Made by a program: the position numbers and the translations under genes. A stretch of 64,000 bases of DNA, taken from contig OY856187.1 of the NCBI GenBank assembly GCA_963693315.1, forward strand, positions 45,408,235-45,472,234, in the 5' to 3' direction. The notes under the pieces were generated by a model, which saw only the letters and a list, made by a program, of their open reading frames with translations, was not told the origin of the DNA and searched no databases. Source of the stretch: Diogma glabrata. Lineage: Eukaryota > Arthropoda > Insecta > Diptera > Cylindrotomidae. The stretch's first letter is position 1. Every line of letters begins with the position of its first letter. Shown here one piece after another: positions 20,771 through 32,449 of this stretch.

Positions 20771-21299
20771 GATTAATTGATTCACCAATTTCGTCATGGT
20801 CTAAGGTGCATTGCACAGTTCGAAGTGGATCCTATACGAACTGGAACAACAGCCAACTAGGCACGGTGTTTTCTGTCTAGACGATATTATCAGAATTTAC
20901 GGATTCACATTATCAATCGTAGTTGGTACCGTAGAAATACGAACTGGCCTTTATTCGCAGCTAGTTCACAGGAGAGACGATTTTAAATTGGATGTAGATC
21001 TTCCACACTAAAGTTTTCCCGGCATGGAGACAGCATGGATCGGTCGGGCAGTTGGTGGTGCCACTCTACAATTCCATAGTTTCTGCAGGGACAGTTCGTA
21101 ATTTGTGATAGGAGAGAGACGGTTTAGGAAGAACATTGTCTTTAAATCAGGCTTCAATCTCAGACTTCTGTAAAAGGGAAAACTGTGACTTTCACTGTCA
21201 GATTAGGCTGCGACCGCAGCTTTATTCCAAAAATCTTGGTCAGTATTTTTTGAACGAATTGACACCATTTGTATGAGGATTGTTGAGTGGGAACCTCGG

Positions 21300-23286
21300 A
21301 TTGTTGAGTGGGAACCTCGGATACTCGCTGCACTTCTTCGACCCGAAATAGGGTTTAACAGATTGGACTTTTATTCATCAGCTGTAAATCTCTTGTGATA
21401 TACGTCCGGTGAAATACATAGCCAAAAGCAGCAATCATCGCCATGCTAAGGTCATCCAACTAAGTGGGTCAAGGAGGATATTGATGGATCTAGCGCCGAG
21501 AAGAAAAACAAAGGATTATTTTTTTAAATTGGAACAAAAAAAATTCCAATAAAAAAAATCAATATTCACAATTCAAAATTTCGAAAGAAATATTTCAAAA
21601 TTTTCAAAGTAATAAAACAAGGTTTTTTCAAAAAAATTTCCATTTTCAAGTTCACAAAACATATCTCCAATAAAACACTAGAGTTGGTTGAGGCTTGCTC
21701 GTTCTGAGTAGTCGAGAGCTGGTAAAGATACGGTTTACATTACATGAATTTCGTGTCAGTAATTTTGTTTTATTTTTTTAACAAAACCGACTGTTAGCTC
21801 AAAGTTAAATTACGCTCATAACGAGTCATAAAATTTTCCAAATCACAATCCAGAATAAATGTTTTGAATACCTCAAACAATCCACCAAATTATATACTTT
21901 GCCGATTTTACCAATTATATTGACAATAAAAAAATAATTTTCTTTTCTGCCACATGTCATTAAAATCACCATAAAACAACTTCAAGCTTAATAAATTTCC
22001 TTTCTATCCTAACGAATTTTTCTTTCTTATTTATTTACCGTTTTCTTTTCTTTTCTTTGTTGCTTTAAAGTTTACAAAAAGTTCGCATGAACGCATTTAA
22101 AAATGAAAATCATAAAAACGTTCCTGTTTTCCTTTCATGCTGAATCAAAACCGCTTAAAGCAAATTTTCTTTTATTTTTTTTTTGTGTATTATATCTTTC
22201 TTATATTTTTCTTATTTTGGAATTATCATGAAAAGAAAAATGATTTTAAGAAGAAAAAAAAACAACAACGACAAAGTAAAGTAATAAACGATGACGTTAT
22301 AAAAGAAATAAAATAAGAAAATTATTGTAAAAATAAGTGATGGGAGGTGGATGGAGGGTGATGGAGGTGAATTTTTTTTTTAAAGGAAATACGAAGGAGG
22401 AGGAAATAAAATTTTGATTGTGAGTTCTTATGTTGTTGTGTTTTTTTTTGCTTTCGTGTTTTTGTTAGAAACGAAAATAAAGTATTTATGTAAAAATAAA
22501 AGAAAAATAAATAAAGGTGAAGAAAACAAATTATGAAAATTTAATCGGTTTAAAATAAAATTCTTTTTATGATCGACGGTATAATAGATTCGAATGAGCT
22601 TTTAAGTTTGTTTGAACGAAAATGAAATTATGGTTGAAAGTTTTAAGTAGCAAGGATTTATTTTGAAAAGAAATGTCTAGGTTGATATGGTTCACTGAGT
22701 TTTTGGAGGTTTTGTTAAAATATTACATTTAATTTGATTTGTTGGGATTTTAATCAACTAATTTTTAATGTTCCGCCTTGTCTTCGTATACTTACAAATA
22801 CAACATCTGTAATACACATAAAGAGATACATACACATCTGCAAAGTAGAGAGTTAATTATTAATTATTCATATTAATTATTAAAATAATAGTACATTTTC
22901 TAATTATATTCTTAATTATAATTTCTACTATATAGCACATTATATTGAAAAAAAAATCAGTTTATTTAAACTGAAAAATGTTTGACGAGAAAGGCGTGGC
23001 GGTGTCCAGATGATGAAACTACAGATGGAGATGATGACATCTGGTCCTGTTGAGATGTTTAAGGCTGGTTTTTTAATGCAACAAGTGCTTTGGGAAATTT
23101 TAGAGACAACCAAACTCAATTGATATTTATCTGTAGTTTGATATATATCTGTAGTTTTGATCTTCGAGAGAAATTTTAGCGCGAAGGTGTCAGCCGAAAT
23201 TTCAATCTCAAACAAAAAAGACTAACTTTGAGCCTTTAATACATAAATAGCTATTAAATGTTGAATATTTTAAAATTTTATTAAAT
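21300..23286. other. non-coding AT-rich stretch
   Basis: About 2 kb between the gypsy relic and the BEL element. It contains a short tandem duplication, GGATTGTTGAGTGGGAACCTC (about 21280-21320), and many homopolymer runs. No gene was seen. Confidence 0.4.
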
Positions 23287-23291
23287 TATAG
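23287..23291. repeat. target site duplication, left (TATAG)
   Basis: Directly precedes the TGTTGAC start of the 5' LTR and equals 36346-36350. Confidence 0.93.
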
Positions 23292-25418
23292 TGTTGACAA
23301 CGGACAGAGCTGTTCGAAATAATAAAACAATAATGTTATGTAAATAGTCATACTTACCAATAATATCTCTGTCCTTCGTCAAAATATTTGTTGAATAACC
23401 TCAGTCAACATTTCGTGGCTGTTTTGTTTTGTTGTCTCTGAAAAAAGAAAGAAAAAAATTGACTTGTATTAATTGGTTAATTACTTTAATTTAAGCTGTT
23501 AATTTAAGTTTCTTAATTAACTTTGCTTAGCCGTCGGGATTTTTATTAACACTGGATATTGTCTGTCTGCAAACATTAAAATTATTTATATTAAGTAGTT
23601 CAGAACTTACAAGTCTTGCAATCCATGACATCTCCAGCTGTTGATGTTTCCGATCCATAGAATAATACTGAAAGAGAAAGGTTTTATTAATTTATTGTTT
23701 GTAATTTAATCAAATAATTTTACCTTTAATATTATTGTTTTTTGAAATGTCAATTTTTGACATTTAGTTTTCATCTGATGAGTTCACGTTCTCACCACTT
23801 GGCAAGATTTATCATATCTTGTGTCGATACGACAGTATTTAGTACTAATTTATGCTAATGTTGAACACGTGAGCTCTGCAGTCAATAAAATGATTAGTTT
23901 TTTGGCTATATATTTTAGATTTTATGATTAATAAGGCTTCTTCTTCGTTTAATTTCTGACAAGTGATGGTTAATTTTTGAGTAGTTAATTTAATACAAAT
24001 AATGTTCAGAAGAAATGTAAAATTAATGTGAATTATAAAACATTGTAAAACAAAAATGTTTTTAAAATAAAATAAATAGTTCTACATTTAATTGGTGAAA
24101 TTGTGCAGTGGTGTTTTTTATGTTCATCTGCCTGCCAGTGTGATACCGAAAGTATTGTTGCATGGCCGCCATATTTAAGCATCCGAATATCTGATTGTAA
24201 TGCTGATTAATTTTCACAAGGAGTGAAATTCATGTTACAAGCCCTATTTGGCACAGTGTCTTCAAACATTTTTTACTTCTTATGAAACTCATTTTTTAAT
24301 TCATTGCCCTTTTTTAGGCAATACAATAATTACTAGCACATGCCAACTGAGGCATTGATGAGTTGGCACACAATGATCATCATCATCATCATCATTCATA
24401 TATGCTGCTGCTAGGCGTGATAACAGTGGACACGCTTTACAATTCATAACATATTATTTTATCCGTCGTCATCATTGCTAGGCGTGCTAACTGTGGACAC
24501 GCACATTATCCATCAACTTATATTATGTCATCGCTCATCATATATTACTTTATCAGTCGTCATCATTGTTAGGCGTGCTAACTGTGGACACGCACATTAT
24601 TCATCAATTTATATTATGTCATCGCTCATCATATATTACTTTATCAGTCGTCATCATTGTTAGGCGTGCTAACTGTGGACACGCACATTATTCATCAATT
24701 TATATTATGTCATCGCTCATCATATATTACTTTATCAGTCGTCATCATTGTTAGGCGTGCTAACTGTGGACACGCACATTATCCATCAACTTATATTATG
24801 TCATCGCTCATCATATATTATTTTATCAGTCGTCATCATTGTTAGGCGTGCTAACTGTGGACACGCACATTATCCATCAACTTATATTATGTCATCGCTC
24901 ATCATATATTATTTTATCAGTCTTCATCATTGTTAGGCGTGCTAACTGTGGACACGCACACAACCAATCAATTTATATTATATCATCAGTCGTCACATAT
25001 TATATTATCAGTCGCATTCATATCATATCATCAGTCGTCATCATCATCTTCTGCCATTGCTAGGCGTGATAACAGTGGACACGCATACTATCAATCAAGT
25101 TATATCATATCACCAGTCGTCATATATTATATTATCAGTCGCATTCATACTATATTATCAGTCGCCATCATCATCTCCTATCATTGCTAGGCGTGATAAC
25201 AGTGGACACGCATAACATCAATCAATTTATATTACATCATCAGTCGTCATACATTATTATTATCAGCCGTCATCATCAACATTTGCCATTCTTAGGCGCG
25301 ATAACTGAGGACACGCATATAATAAAACCAAAATTCTTGATAGCTCTCTGGCTTTTTATTTAACGTCGGTCGTCAAAAAGAAAACATACAGTCCACTGCC
25401 AAGTCAGAGGCGCCATCA
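23292..25418 (+). repeat. 5' LTR of the BEL/Pao element
   Basis: Starts TGTTGACAACGG and ends GCGCCATCA. The first 1.1 kb is unique sequence and the last third is a tandem array with a GGCGTG...CACGC stem-loop motif. A polyadenylation signal AATAAA lies at 25321-25326, about 90 bp before the LTR end, so most of the LTR is probably U3. Confidence 0.94.
24405..25315 (+). repeat. 91-bp tandem array in the 5' LTR
   Basis: Six regular 91-bp periods start at about 24475, 24566, 24657, 24748, 24839 and 24930. Irregular units stand before and after. Ten copies of a core AGGCGTG-MTAACW-GTGGACACGC are present (at 24413, 24480, 24571, 24662, 24753, 24844, 24935, 25062, 25189 and a degenerate one at 25294). 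GCGTG and CACGC can pair. Small open frames in the array are by-products of the period. Confidence 0.93.
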
Positions 25419-25421
25419 TTT

Positions 25422-25442
25422 TGGTCCTTCGAGCCGGATTTG
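25422..25442 (+). other. primer binding site, tRNA-Tyr
   Basis: TGGTCCTTCGAGCCGGATTT, three bases after the LTR end. It is complementary to the 3' end of eukaryotic tRNA-Tyr (AAATCCGGCTCGAAGGACCA), recognised from the Drosophila tRNA-Tyr acceptor and T arm. Confidence 0.82.
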
Positions 25443-25838
25443 CCACCGGAACACAGCTGTCATCACAAAGGAAAAATAGTAGAAAACCATATCGTCTAGA
25501 TTGGTTTCTCAGGTATTCCTTTAATTTTAGTTTTAAACATTTAAGTAATCATATTATATTTAAAACCATAAATTAATATACTAAAATACAAATATCTTTT
25601 AAATACAAATTATATTAACATTAACTTTGAGGTTTAAACGATACACGGTCACATCAATAAGTAGTCAAATAAGTGTCAGTGATCTTTCTGTCGTTGTAGT
25701 TGGTTGTCCTTGTTACAACAATTCATTATACGTATTTCAAGCATTGTCAATTTTAGGTTCCAAAACAGTTCGAACCCCGGTTCCTAGTTCACTCATTGGT
25801 TCAGTAATTCTCCTTTGTGTTAATTTTCAACCCGCATC
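25443..25838 (+). other. 5' leader of the BEL/Pao element
   Basis: Untranslated region between the PBS and the Gag-Pol ATG. It includes a chance frame (25627-25851) without recognisable content. A packaging signal is expected here but not identifiable by eye. Confidence 0.6.
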
Positions 25839-28800
25839 ATGGCTGAATTAGAGCTCCTCAAAAAGCAGCGTGCTGCGTTTAAGGGCCAATTGACCAATTT
25901 TAAGACCCAAGTTCCAACTGCTGAATCATTTGGAGCAGTCGAAGTTCTTCTTAGTCGGCTTCAACGTGTTTACGACAAGTATGACGGTGTCCAGTCAAAA
26001 ATCGAGATATTAGATGAATTTGCTACTCCTGATCGCTCTGGCTTTGAGGAAGAGTATAGTAAGTTAGAGATCGTGTTGAGAGATAAATTGCACGACCTCA
26101 AAAAATCGGAAGACAGTTCCCTGTCAACCTCATTTCACAATACGTCTCAGCATGAGCTAAATCCTAATACCAATGTCTCTGCTGGAGTTAGACTTCCAGA
26201 GCTTACACTGCCGTTCTTTAGTGGTTTGGAATCGGAGTGGTTATCGTTTCGAGACATTTTTCTTGATTTAATCCACACGAAGGCTTTAGATGAAACAGTT
26301 AAGTTCTTATATTTAATCTCAAGTATTCGAGCAGGGTCTGCGTTTGCACTAATCGAGAGTCTTCCCGTAACTGCGGCCAACTACACTGTAGCTTGGAAAT
26401 TATTGTGCGACAAATATAATAACGAAATATCGATTCAACGGCACCATACCCGGGAACTCTATGACGCCCGAACTCCTCAGGAGCACTCAGCTAAAGCTCT
26501 CCAAATGTTTGTTGAGAAGATCTTCAAACATTATAATGCATTAAAATCCCTAAAGGTAGCTGTTTCTGAATGGGATTTAATTCTAGTTCACCACCTGATT
26601 CAACGATTGGACACGGCATCTAGGGTCCATGTGGTAAAACACACCAAACCAAATGATTTGCTTCGGTTTGACGAATTAATGCAGCTGTTGCGTAACCGAG
26701 TCAGAGTGCTCGAGACATTAGCATCTACATCAGCTCACACTCATTCTCGAGTGAATAAGTCATACAAACCAGTCGCTCTAAATGCCACACACACACCGCC
26801 GGCAAGTTCGTCCGACAAATGTAGTTGTTGCTTGGGAAACCATATGTTGGCTCATTGTCCAGAATTCTCCAGCACTAAATTCACGCCAAGATCCAGATAT
26901 GATTTTATCAAGAATCGCCGTCTTTGTGGAAATTGCTTACGAGATCGTCATCCTCTCAGTGAATGTCGTCAACCGCCGTGTCAAACGTGCGCACTCAAAC
27001 ACCATACATTATTGCATTTCGAACGCAACAATCAATTTCCGGATGTTAAAATGCAACCAGTTGTAGCTAACTGTTCCGAACTTCAGTCACTCAATAATGA
27101 TTGCAGTGAAGCGACGTGTGCTGCGGTAACCAGTCTGAAAGTCTCATCAGAGACTACACCCACCAAGTTCAGCAAGGTCATTCTTATCGGCACTGCTTTA
27201 GTGCGAGCATCAGTTAATGATGGTATCCAAATCCTCTGCAGAGCTTTACTAGACAGCGGCTCAACAATGAATTTTGTTACTACACAAACATGCAAATTGT
27301 TACAGGCACGTAAACACGTCACATCTAAAACCATTACCGGTATTGCGGGATCACAAACATTGATCAAACACAAAATCTATTTAAAAATCTCTTCGTGTGT
27401 CTCAGCCTTTGCTACGACGTTAAAATGTTATGTTCTTCCCACCATTACCCATGAAATACCTTCTACAAGAGTTATGCTTCCCAAGCTAACCTTACCTGAT
27501 CACATAAAATTGGCCGATCCCCACTTTAATGTACCAAATCGGATCGACATTCTGTTGGGTGCTGAGATTTATCAATGTCTGTTCAAAGGGTCATCAGTTC
27601 AACTTCATCGCGACTTACCTCCATTTTATGAGTCTGAATTGGGCTACGTGGTTATTGGTAAAACGAATATTTCATGCACTCCAAGGACTCAATCTCAATC
27701 ACATATAGCGTTGTGCAGCATCCAATCTCTCGAAGCTCAAGTAAAACGATTTTGGGAACTGGAATCAGTATCGTCCAAACCGGTGTGGTCTAAAGAAGAA
27801 TTCGCATGCGAAACTCATTTCAAGGAACATGTCAAGAGATCAGTTGATGGCCGATACACCGTCGCACTCCCTACCAATCCCAAGTTAGACCAACTAGGTT
27901 TATCCGATCTGTCAGCGCGTCGTCAGTTCTACGCCCTGGAAACTCGTTTACAAGGGAAACCTGAGGTCTATAAACAATACCAAGACTTTATGCGTGAATA
28001 CTATCAGTTGGGACACATGACCACTGCGGTACACGACAGTGATAAATGCAACTTTTACTTGCCCCATCATTATGTGATAAAGGAACAAAGTGAAACAACA
28101 AAGTTGCGCGTAGTATTCAATGCGTCCGCAAAATCTTCATCTCTTGTTTCCCTGAACGACTGCCTGATGGTAGGCCCTACGATCCAACAGGATCTTGTTT
28201 CGATAATGCTTCGCTTTCGGAAACATAACATTGCGTTCAGTGCTGACATCGCGAAGATGTATCGACAGATCAGACTTCGAGATGACCAACAAGACCTTCA
28301 ACGAGTATTTTGGCGCTTAAACTCTTCCGAACGTCTTCAAGTGTTCAAACTCGCCACTGTTACATACGGAACTGCAAGTGCTCCATTTTTAGCCACTCGG
28401 ACGCTACATCAGCTCGCCATTGATGAACGTATCAAATATCCAGAAGCATCTAAAATTCTTGATAATGACTTTTATGTAGATGATGTATTAACGGGAGCAT
28501 CAAACATGTCAGAGGCCAGACAACTGAAGACAGAGTTAATTGAACTTCTAGCCTGCGGTAGCTTCGAACTACGAAAGTTTGTTTCTAACATGAAGCAATT
28601 ATCATCTGAAGATCACGACACATCAACCGTTACCATTTTATTGGGGGTTATATGGAATACAAAATCTGATCAGTTCGAAATGGTATTTGACTTGCCTCCT
28701 ACTGTTGCTTTATGTACCAAGCGCAGGCTTCTTTCGGAATTATGCCAAATTTTTGATCCTTTGGGTATTTGTGCTCCAATTGTTCTCACCGGAAAACTCA

Positions 28801-31046
28801 TCATGCAAGCTATTTGGAAACTTCAAACTCTGGGTTGGGATGATCCACTACCACCTCACATCGCACAAGCCTGGTCAACTTACAAACAGGAATTAAATAC
28901 ATTACAACGAATCAACATCCCTCGGTTAATTGCTTCCTCCACGTCTAATCCGATCGAACTGCATGGGTTTTGCGACGCTTCCGAGCGAGCATACGGTTGT
29001 GTACTGTACACCCGAACCTTCTCCTCAACGAATCAATATCAACTAAATCTTATTTGTGCGAAAACAAGAGTGTCACCGTTGAAGCAGGAAACGATCCCAC
29101 GGTTGGAACTATGCGCAGCAGTACTCTTATCAGAATCGACTCAGAAAGTTATGTCTGTCTTGAAAATGAATTTTAGTGCGGCATACCTTTGGACAGATTC
29201 ACAAATCACGTTGCATCGAATTAAGTCAGAGCCATCAAAATATGCAGTATTTGTAGCAAATCGTCTTTCAAGAATTCAAGAACTTACGTCAGCTAATGAT
29301 TGGTATTACGTTCCTACAACTGCAAACCCAGCGGATTTAGCGTCTCGAGGACTTATGCCTTCGTCCTTTTCTGCGGCTTCACTTTGGTGGATAGGACCCG
29401 AGTTCTTGAAGAGCCATTCGTCAGCCTGGTCAATCTCACATGACATCAATCTACCAGATGAATTTGTGAACTTGGAGGTGCGTAAAACCAACGATCGTGG
29501 TTTAGTCCACTCTACAACAGATGATAACTCTCTTTTTATTCGATTTTCGTCTCTCACAAGGCTAATTCGAGTTGTTGCCTATATGCTTCGTTTTACTAAC
29601 AATACAAAACATAGAGATATTCGAGAAGGTAATGCGTCCATTTTTCTATTACCTAACGATATTAAAAATGATACACTGTGTTTGATCCGAATGGTTCAAC
29701 GAAGTAATTTTAGTGACGACATTCGGTGTATTAAAAAGACTAAGTATTGTTCACCTAGCAGTTCACTTCGATCTCTTGCGATATTCTTAGATAAAGACGA
29801 TATATTAAGAGTCGGCGGTCGTCTGAATAACGCAATAATTTCAGAGGATCAGAAACATCCGATCCTACTACCTGGTAATCATCCCTTCAGTGTATTAATT
29901 GTACGACATGAGCACCAAAAATTGCTACACGCTGGGCCTCAATCACTTTTATATAACCTTCGCTTGCAATATTGGATAACTGGTGGACGCAACTTATGCA
30001 GGACAATCGTCCATCAATGTGTTCGTTGTCATCGAATAAAACCGCAATTACGCAATCAAGTAATGGGTGAGTTGCCATCTGATAGAGTGAAATCCGTGGA
30101 GCGTCCATTTCTCATCGTCGGAGTAGATTTCTGTGGGCCATTTTCATATATCCAAACCAATAGAGCCAGAACAAGAATTAAATGCTACATTTGTCTTTTT
30201 GTCTGTTTCACCACCAAAGCAGTGCATTTGGAACTTGTGATGAGTGCCTCAACTGAATCCTTTTTGGCTTGCTTACGAAGGTTTATTGCTCGACGCGGAA
30301 TATGCATTCGCATCTATTCGGACAATGCCACCAATTTCGTCGGATCACGTTCGGAACTGAAGGAGCTCAAAACGTTATTTCTTTCTCAGTCATTTCAAGA
30401 CACCAGCTTAAAATTCTGCTCCGAAAACGAAATAGAATGGAAAACCATTCCTCCACGGTCTCCACATTTTGGGGGTTTGTGGGAGGCTGCAATCAAAAGT
30501 GCTAAGCATCATTTCAAACGCGCAGTTGGCAATGCAGCCCTTACTGTGGAAGAACTCCTTACACTGATTTCACAAATCGAAGCATGTCTCAATTCTCGAC
30601 CTCTTACGCCCTTATCTAGTGATCCATCAGACTTGACCGCTCTTTCACCTGGTCATTTTATTATCGGTGCTCCTTTGACATCAATCCCAGAACCATCATT
30701 AATTGATTTGTCCAGCAACCGGTTGTCACGCTTGCAACGAATCCAACAAAATTTACATCAATTTTGGGAAAGGTGGCACAAAGAATACTTATCGGAACTC
30801 CAACGACGACACAAGTGGCATCAGGGCTCACATAAGTTCCAAGTAGGTTCTTTAGTTATCCTCCATGACGATAATTCACCACCATTAAAATGGCACTTAG
30901 GTCGCATAACAGCATTACATCCTGGACAAGATGGGATCACTCGTGTGGTTACAGTCAAGACAGCACTGTCAGAATTGAAAAGAGCTGTCAATCGTATAAG
31001 TGTTCTACCATTTGAAACCGAGATCGACAAAGACGTTACTACCTAA
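25839..31046 (+). CDS. gag-pol: BEL/Pao Gag-Pol polyprotein
   Basis: A single intact frame of 1735 codons. Domains in order: coiled N-terminus; Gag of the DUF1759 type (LPELTLPFFSGLESEW, from about 119); three cysteine motifs (CSCC at 328, CGNC, CQTC); aspartic protease of the DUF1758 type (LLDSGS, Asp 472); reverse transcriptase (FSADIAKMYRQI; catalytic YVDD at 879-882); RNase H (Asp 1046 in FCDAS; TDSQ, Asp 1120); integrase with HHCC zinc site (His 1357 to Cys 1394/1397) and catalytic Asp 1430, Asp 1495 and Glu 1549; a C-terminal DUF5641-like domain with PGHFIIGAPL. Length and order are typical of BEL/Pao, and all key residues are present. The ATG in GCATCATGG context follows a 420-bp leader. 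The product would form particles, reverse-transcribe the element RNA and integrate the copy. No separate env frame follows. Confidence 0.96.
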   Translation: MAELELLKKQRAAFKGQLTNFKTQVPTAESFGAVEVLLSRLQRVYDKYDGVQSKIEILDEFATPDRSGFEEEYSKLEIVLRDKLHDLKKSEDSSLSTSFHNTSQHELNPNTNVSAGVRLPELTLPFFSGLESEWLSFRDIFLDLIHTKALDETVKFLYLISSIRAGSAFALIESLPVTAANYTVAWKLLCDKYNNEISIQRHHTRELYDARTPQEHSAKALQMFVEKIFKHYNALKSLKVAVSEWDLILVHHLIQRLDTASRVHVVKHTKPNDLLRFDELMQLLRNRVRVLETLASTSAHTHSRVNKSYKPVALNATHTPPASSSDKCSCCLGNHMLAHCPEFSSTKFTPRSRYDFIKNRRLCGNCLRDRHPLSECRQPPCQTCALKHHTLLHFERNNQFPDVKMQPVVANCSELQSLNNDCSEATCAAVTSLKVSSETTPTKFSKVILIGTALVRASVNDGIQILCRALLDSGSTMNFVTTQTCKLLQARKHVTSKTITGIAGSQTLIKHKIYLKISSCVSAFATTLKCYVLPTITHEIPSTRVMLPKLTLPDHIKLADPHFNVPNRIDILLGAEIYQCLFKGSSVQLHRDLPPFYESELGYVVIGKTNISCTPRTQSQSHIALCSIQSLEAQVKRFWELESVSSKPVWSKEEFACETHFKEHVKRSVDGRYTVALPTNPKLDQLGLSDLSARRQFYALETRLQGKPEVYKQYQDFMREYYQLGHMTTAVHDSDKCNFYLPHHYVIKEQSETTKLRVVFNASAKSSSLVSLNDCLMVGPTIQQDLVSIMLRFRKHNIAFSADIAKMYRQIRLRDDQQDLQRVFWRLNSSERLQVFKLATVTYGTASAPFLATRTLHQLAIDERIKYPEASKILDNDFYVDDVLTGASNMSEARQLKTELIELLACGSFELRKFVSNMKQLSSEDHDTSTVTILLGVIWNTKSDQFEMVFDLPPTVALCTKRRLLSELCQIFDPLGICAPIVLTGKLIMQAIWKLQTLGWDDPLPPHIAQAWSTYKQELNTLQRINIPRLIASSTSNPIELHGFCDASERAYGCVLYTRTFSSTNQYQLNLICAKTRVSPLKQETIPRLELCAAVLLSESTQKVMSVLKMNFSAAYLWTDSQITLHRIKSEPSKYAVFVANRLSRIQELTSANDWYYVPTTANPADLASRGLMPSSFSAASLWWIGPEFLKSHSSAWSISHDINLPDEFVNLEVRKTNDRGLVHSTTDDNSLFIRFSSLTRLIRVVAYMLRFTNNTKHRDIREGNASIFLLPNDIKNDTLCLIRMVQRSNFSDDIRCIKKTKYCSPSSSLRSLAIFLDKDDILRVGGRLNNAIISEDQKHPILLPGNHPFSVLIVRHEHQKLLHAGPQSLLYNLRLQYWITGGRNLCRTIVHQCVRCHRIKPQLRNQVMGELPSDRVKSVERPFLIVGVDFCGPFSYIQTNRARTRIKCYICLFVCFTTKAVHLELVMSASTESFLACLRRFIARRGICIRIYSDNATNFVGSRSELKELKTLFLSQSFQDTSLKFCSENEIEWKTIPPRSPHFGGLWEAAIKSAKHHFKRAVGNAALTVEELLTLISQIEACLNSRPLTPLSSDPSDLTALSPGHFIIGAPLTSIPEPSLIDLSSNRLSRLQRIQQNLHQFWERWHKEYLSELQRRHKWHQGSHKFQVGSLVILHDDNSPPLKWHLGRITALHPGQDGITRVVTVKTALSELKRAVNRISVLPFETEIDKDVTT

Positions 31047-31640
31047 CATGTTCATCGTAACGTAACTTGCTTTCAGACATACCATCATTAACCCGATTTT
31101 AATACAAACTCGGCTAAAATCATTCATATGTTCCTTCTACTAACTTGATGATCCTCCACATTAAATAAACCACCTAGCCTTGGTCATAACATGTGTATCA
31201 AATAGGAGTTGTTTCTATTTTTTTGATGTCACATACATCTCCTCACAAGCATAATCTTTAAACTCTCCCCACTTATAAATTAAGTAGCGATGAGTTGTCT
31301 ATAACTTAAAATCCTGCAGCTCTAGTCAATTCGGCAAACAACTACAATTGCCGCTAGGAACAAGTTGGTTGTTACAGTTGTTGACTGCATAGACAAAGGA
31401 TTATACGAATCATCGTCTCCTATATTTCATATCAAGCGATAAAACATATACCATGTAGGTCATTGTTATCAGAATAATTCTTATCAATTAAAGTTCTCAT
31501 TTTAATTGAAGTTGTATCATTTAATTTCAATAGTAATTTATATGTTTTATCTAACTTCATTCCAATACAGTACTAGCATTTATTATTTCCCGCTACCTAA
31601 ACCAAACAGAGAATTTCGTCCCATTTTCGCATCAGTTATA
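31047..31640. other. BEL 3' non-coding region, proximal part
   Basis: AT-rich, between the polyprotein stop and the 220-bp array. A weak frame at 31506-31775 runs into the array and has no recognisable content. Confidence 0.5.
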
Positions 31641-32300
31641 TATTCCTGTGAAGAGCACTCTCACGTCACCATCAATTTCGTTGGTTCCGTGAAGAGTATT
31701 TTAACCAACAAACGTTGGTTCGAGTCTTCACAATGTACAAGAGTTGTGAACTTGAAATCACTAAAACTGGTATAAGAAAATCAAAAGTCAAAAGACTTTT
31801 CACAGTGCAAATCGATCAAGAACTTACAACCTCGATCGGCTGTTATTTATCGTAATTTCACACTCCTGTGAAGAGCATTCTCACGTAACCAACACTTTCG
31901 TTGGTTCCGTGAAGAGTATTTTAACCAACAAACGTTGGTTCGAGTCTTCACAATGTACAAGAGTTGTGAACTTGAAATCACTAAAACTGGTATAAGAAAA
32001 TCAAAAGTCAAAAGACTTTTCACAGTGCAAATCGATCAAGAACTTACAACCTCGATCGGCTGTTACTTATCGTAATTTCACATTCCTCTGAAGAGCATTC
32101 TCACGTAACCATCAATTTCGTTGGTTCCGTGAAGAGTATTTTAACCAACAAACGTTGGTTCGAGTCTTCACAATGTACAAGAGTTGTGAACTTGAAATCA
32201 CTAAAACTGGTATAAGAAAATCAAAAGTCAAAAGACTTTTCACAGTGCAAATCGATCAAGAACTTACAACCTCGATCGGCTGTTACTTATGGTAATTCCA
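31640..32300 (+). repeat. 220-bp tandem array, three copies
   Basis: Units starting TCCTGTGAAGAGCA at 31644 and 31864, with the third (TCCTCTGAAGAGCA) at 32084, give an exact 220-bp period. Within each unit ACCAACACTTTCGTTGGT and AACCAACAAACGTTGGTT can form hairpins. The copies are nearly identical. Non-coding, inside the BEL element. Confidence 0.93.
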
Positions 32301-32449
32301 CAATCATAACTTTCTAATTCATAAGCTAGTGCATCATAGCTACATTTTGGCTCATGATGCCATTCTCGTCAACACATTATGCAATGTGATTAAAACATTC
32401 AGTCTTCATTATTGATTTGCATAGTCCATGTCTAACCACTTATTTCGTC

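Noticed and set aside
24475..25190. Series of 62-86 codon plus-strand frames spaced 91 bp apart (and again at 35402-36117)
   Set aside because: They are phase by-products of the 91-bp LTR array and overlap each other; no coding signature.
26147..31030. Minus-strand frames of 69-96 codons within the BEL polyprotein
   Set aside because: Shadows of the 1735-codon gene.
31506..31775. Possible envelope gene after BEL pol
   Set aside because: Only 89 codons, extends into the 220-bp array, no transmembrane or cleavage motif.
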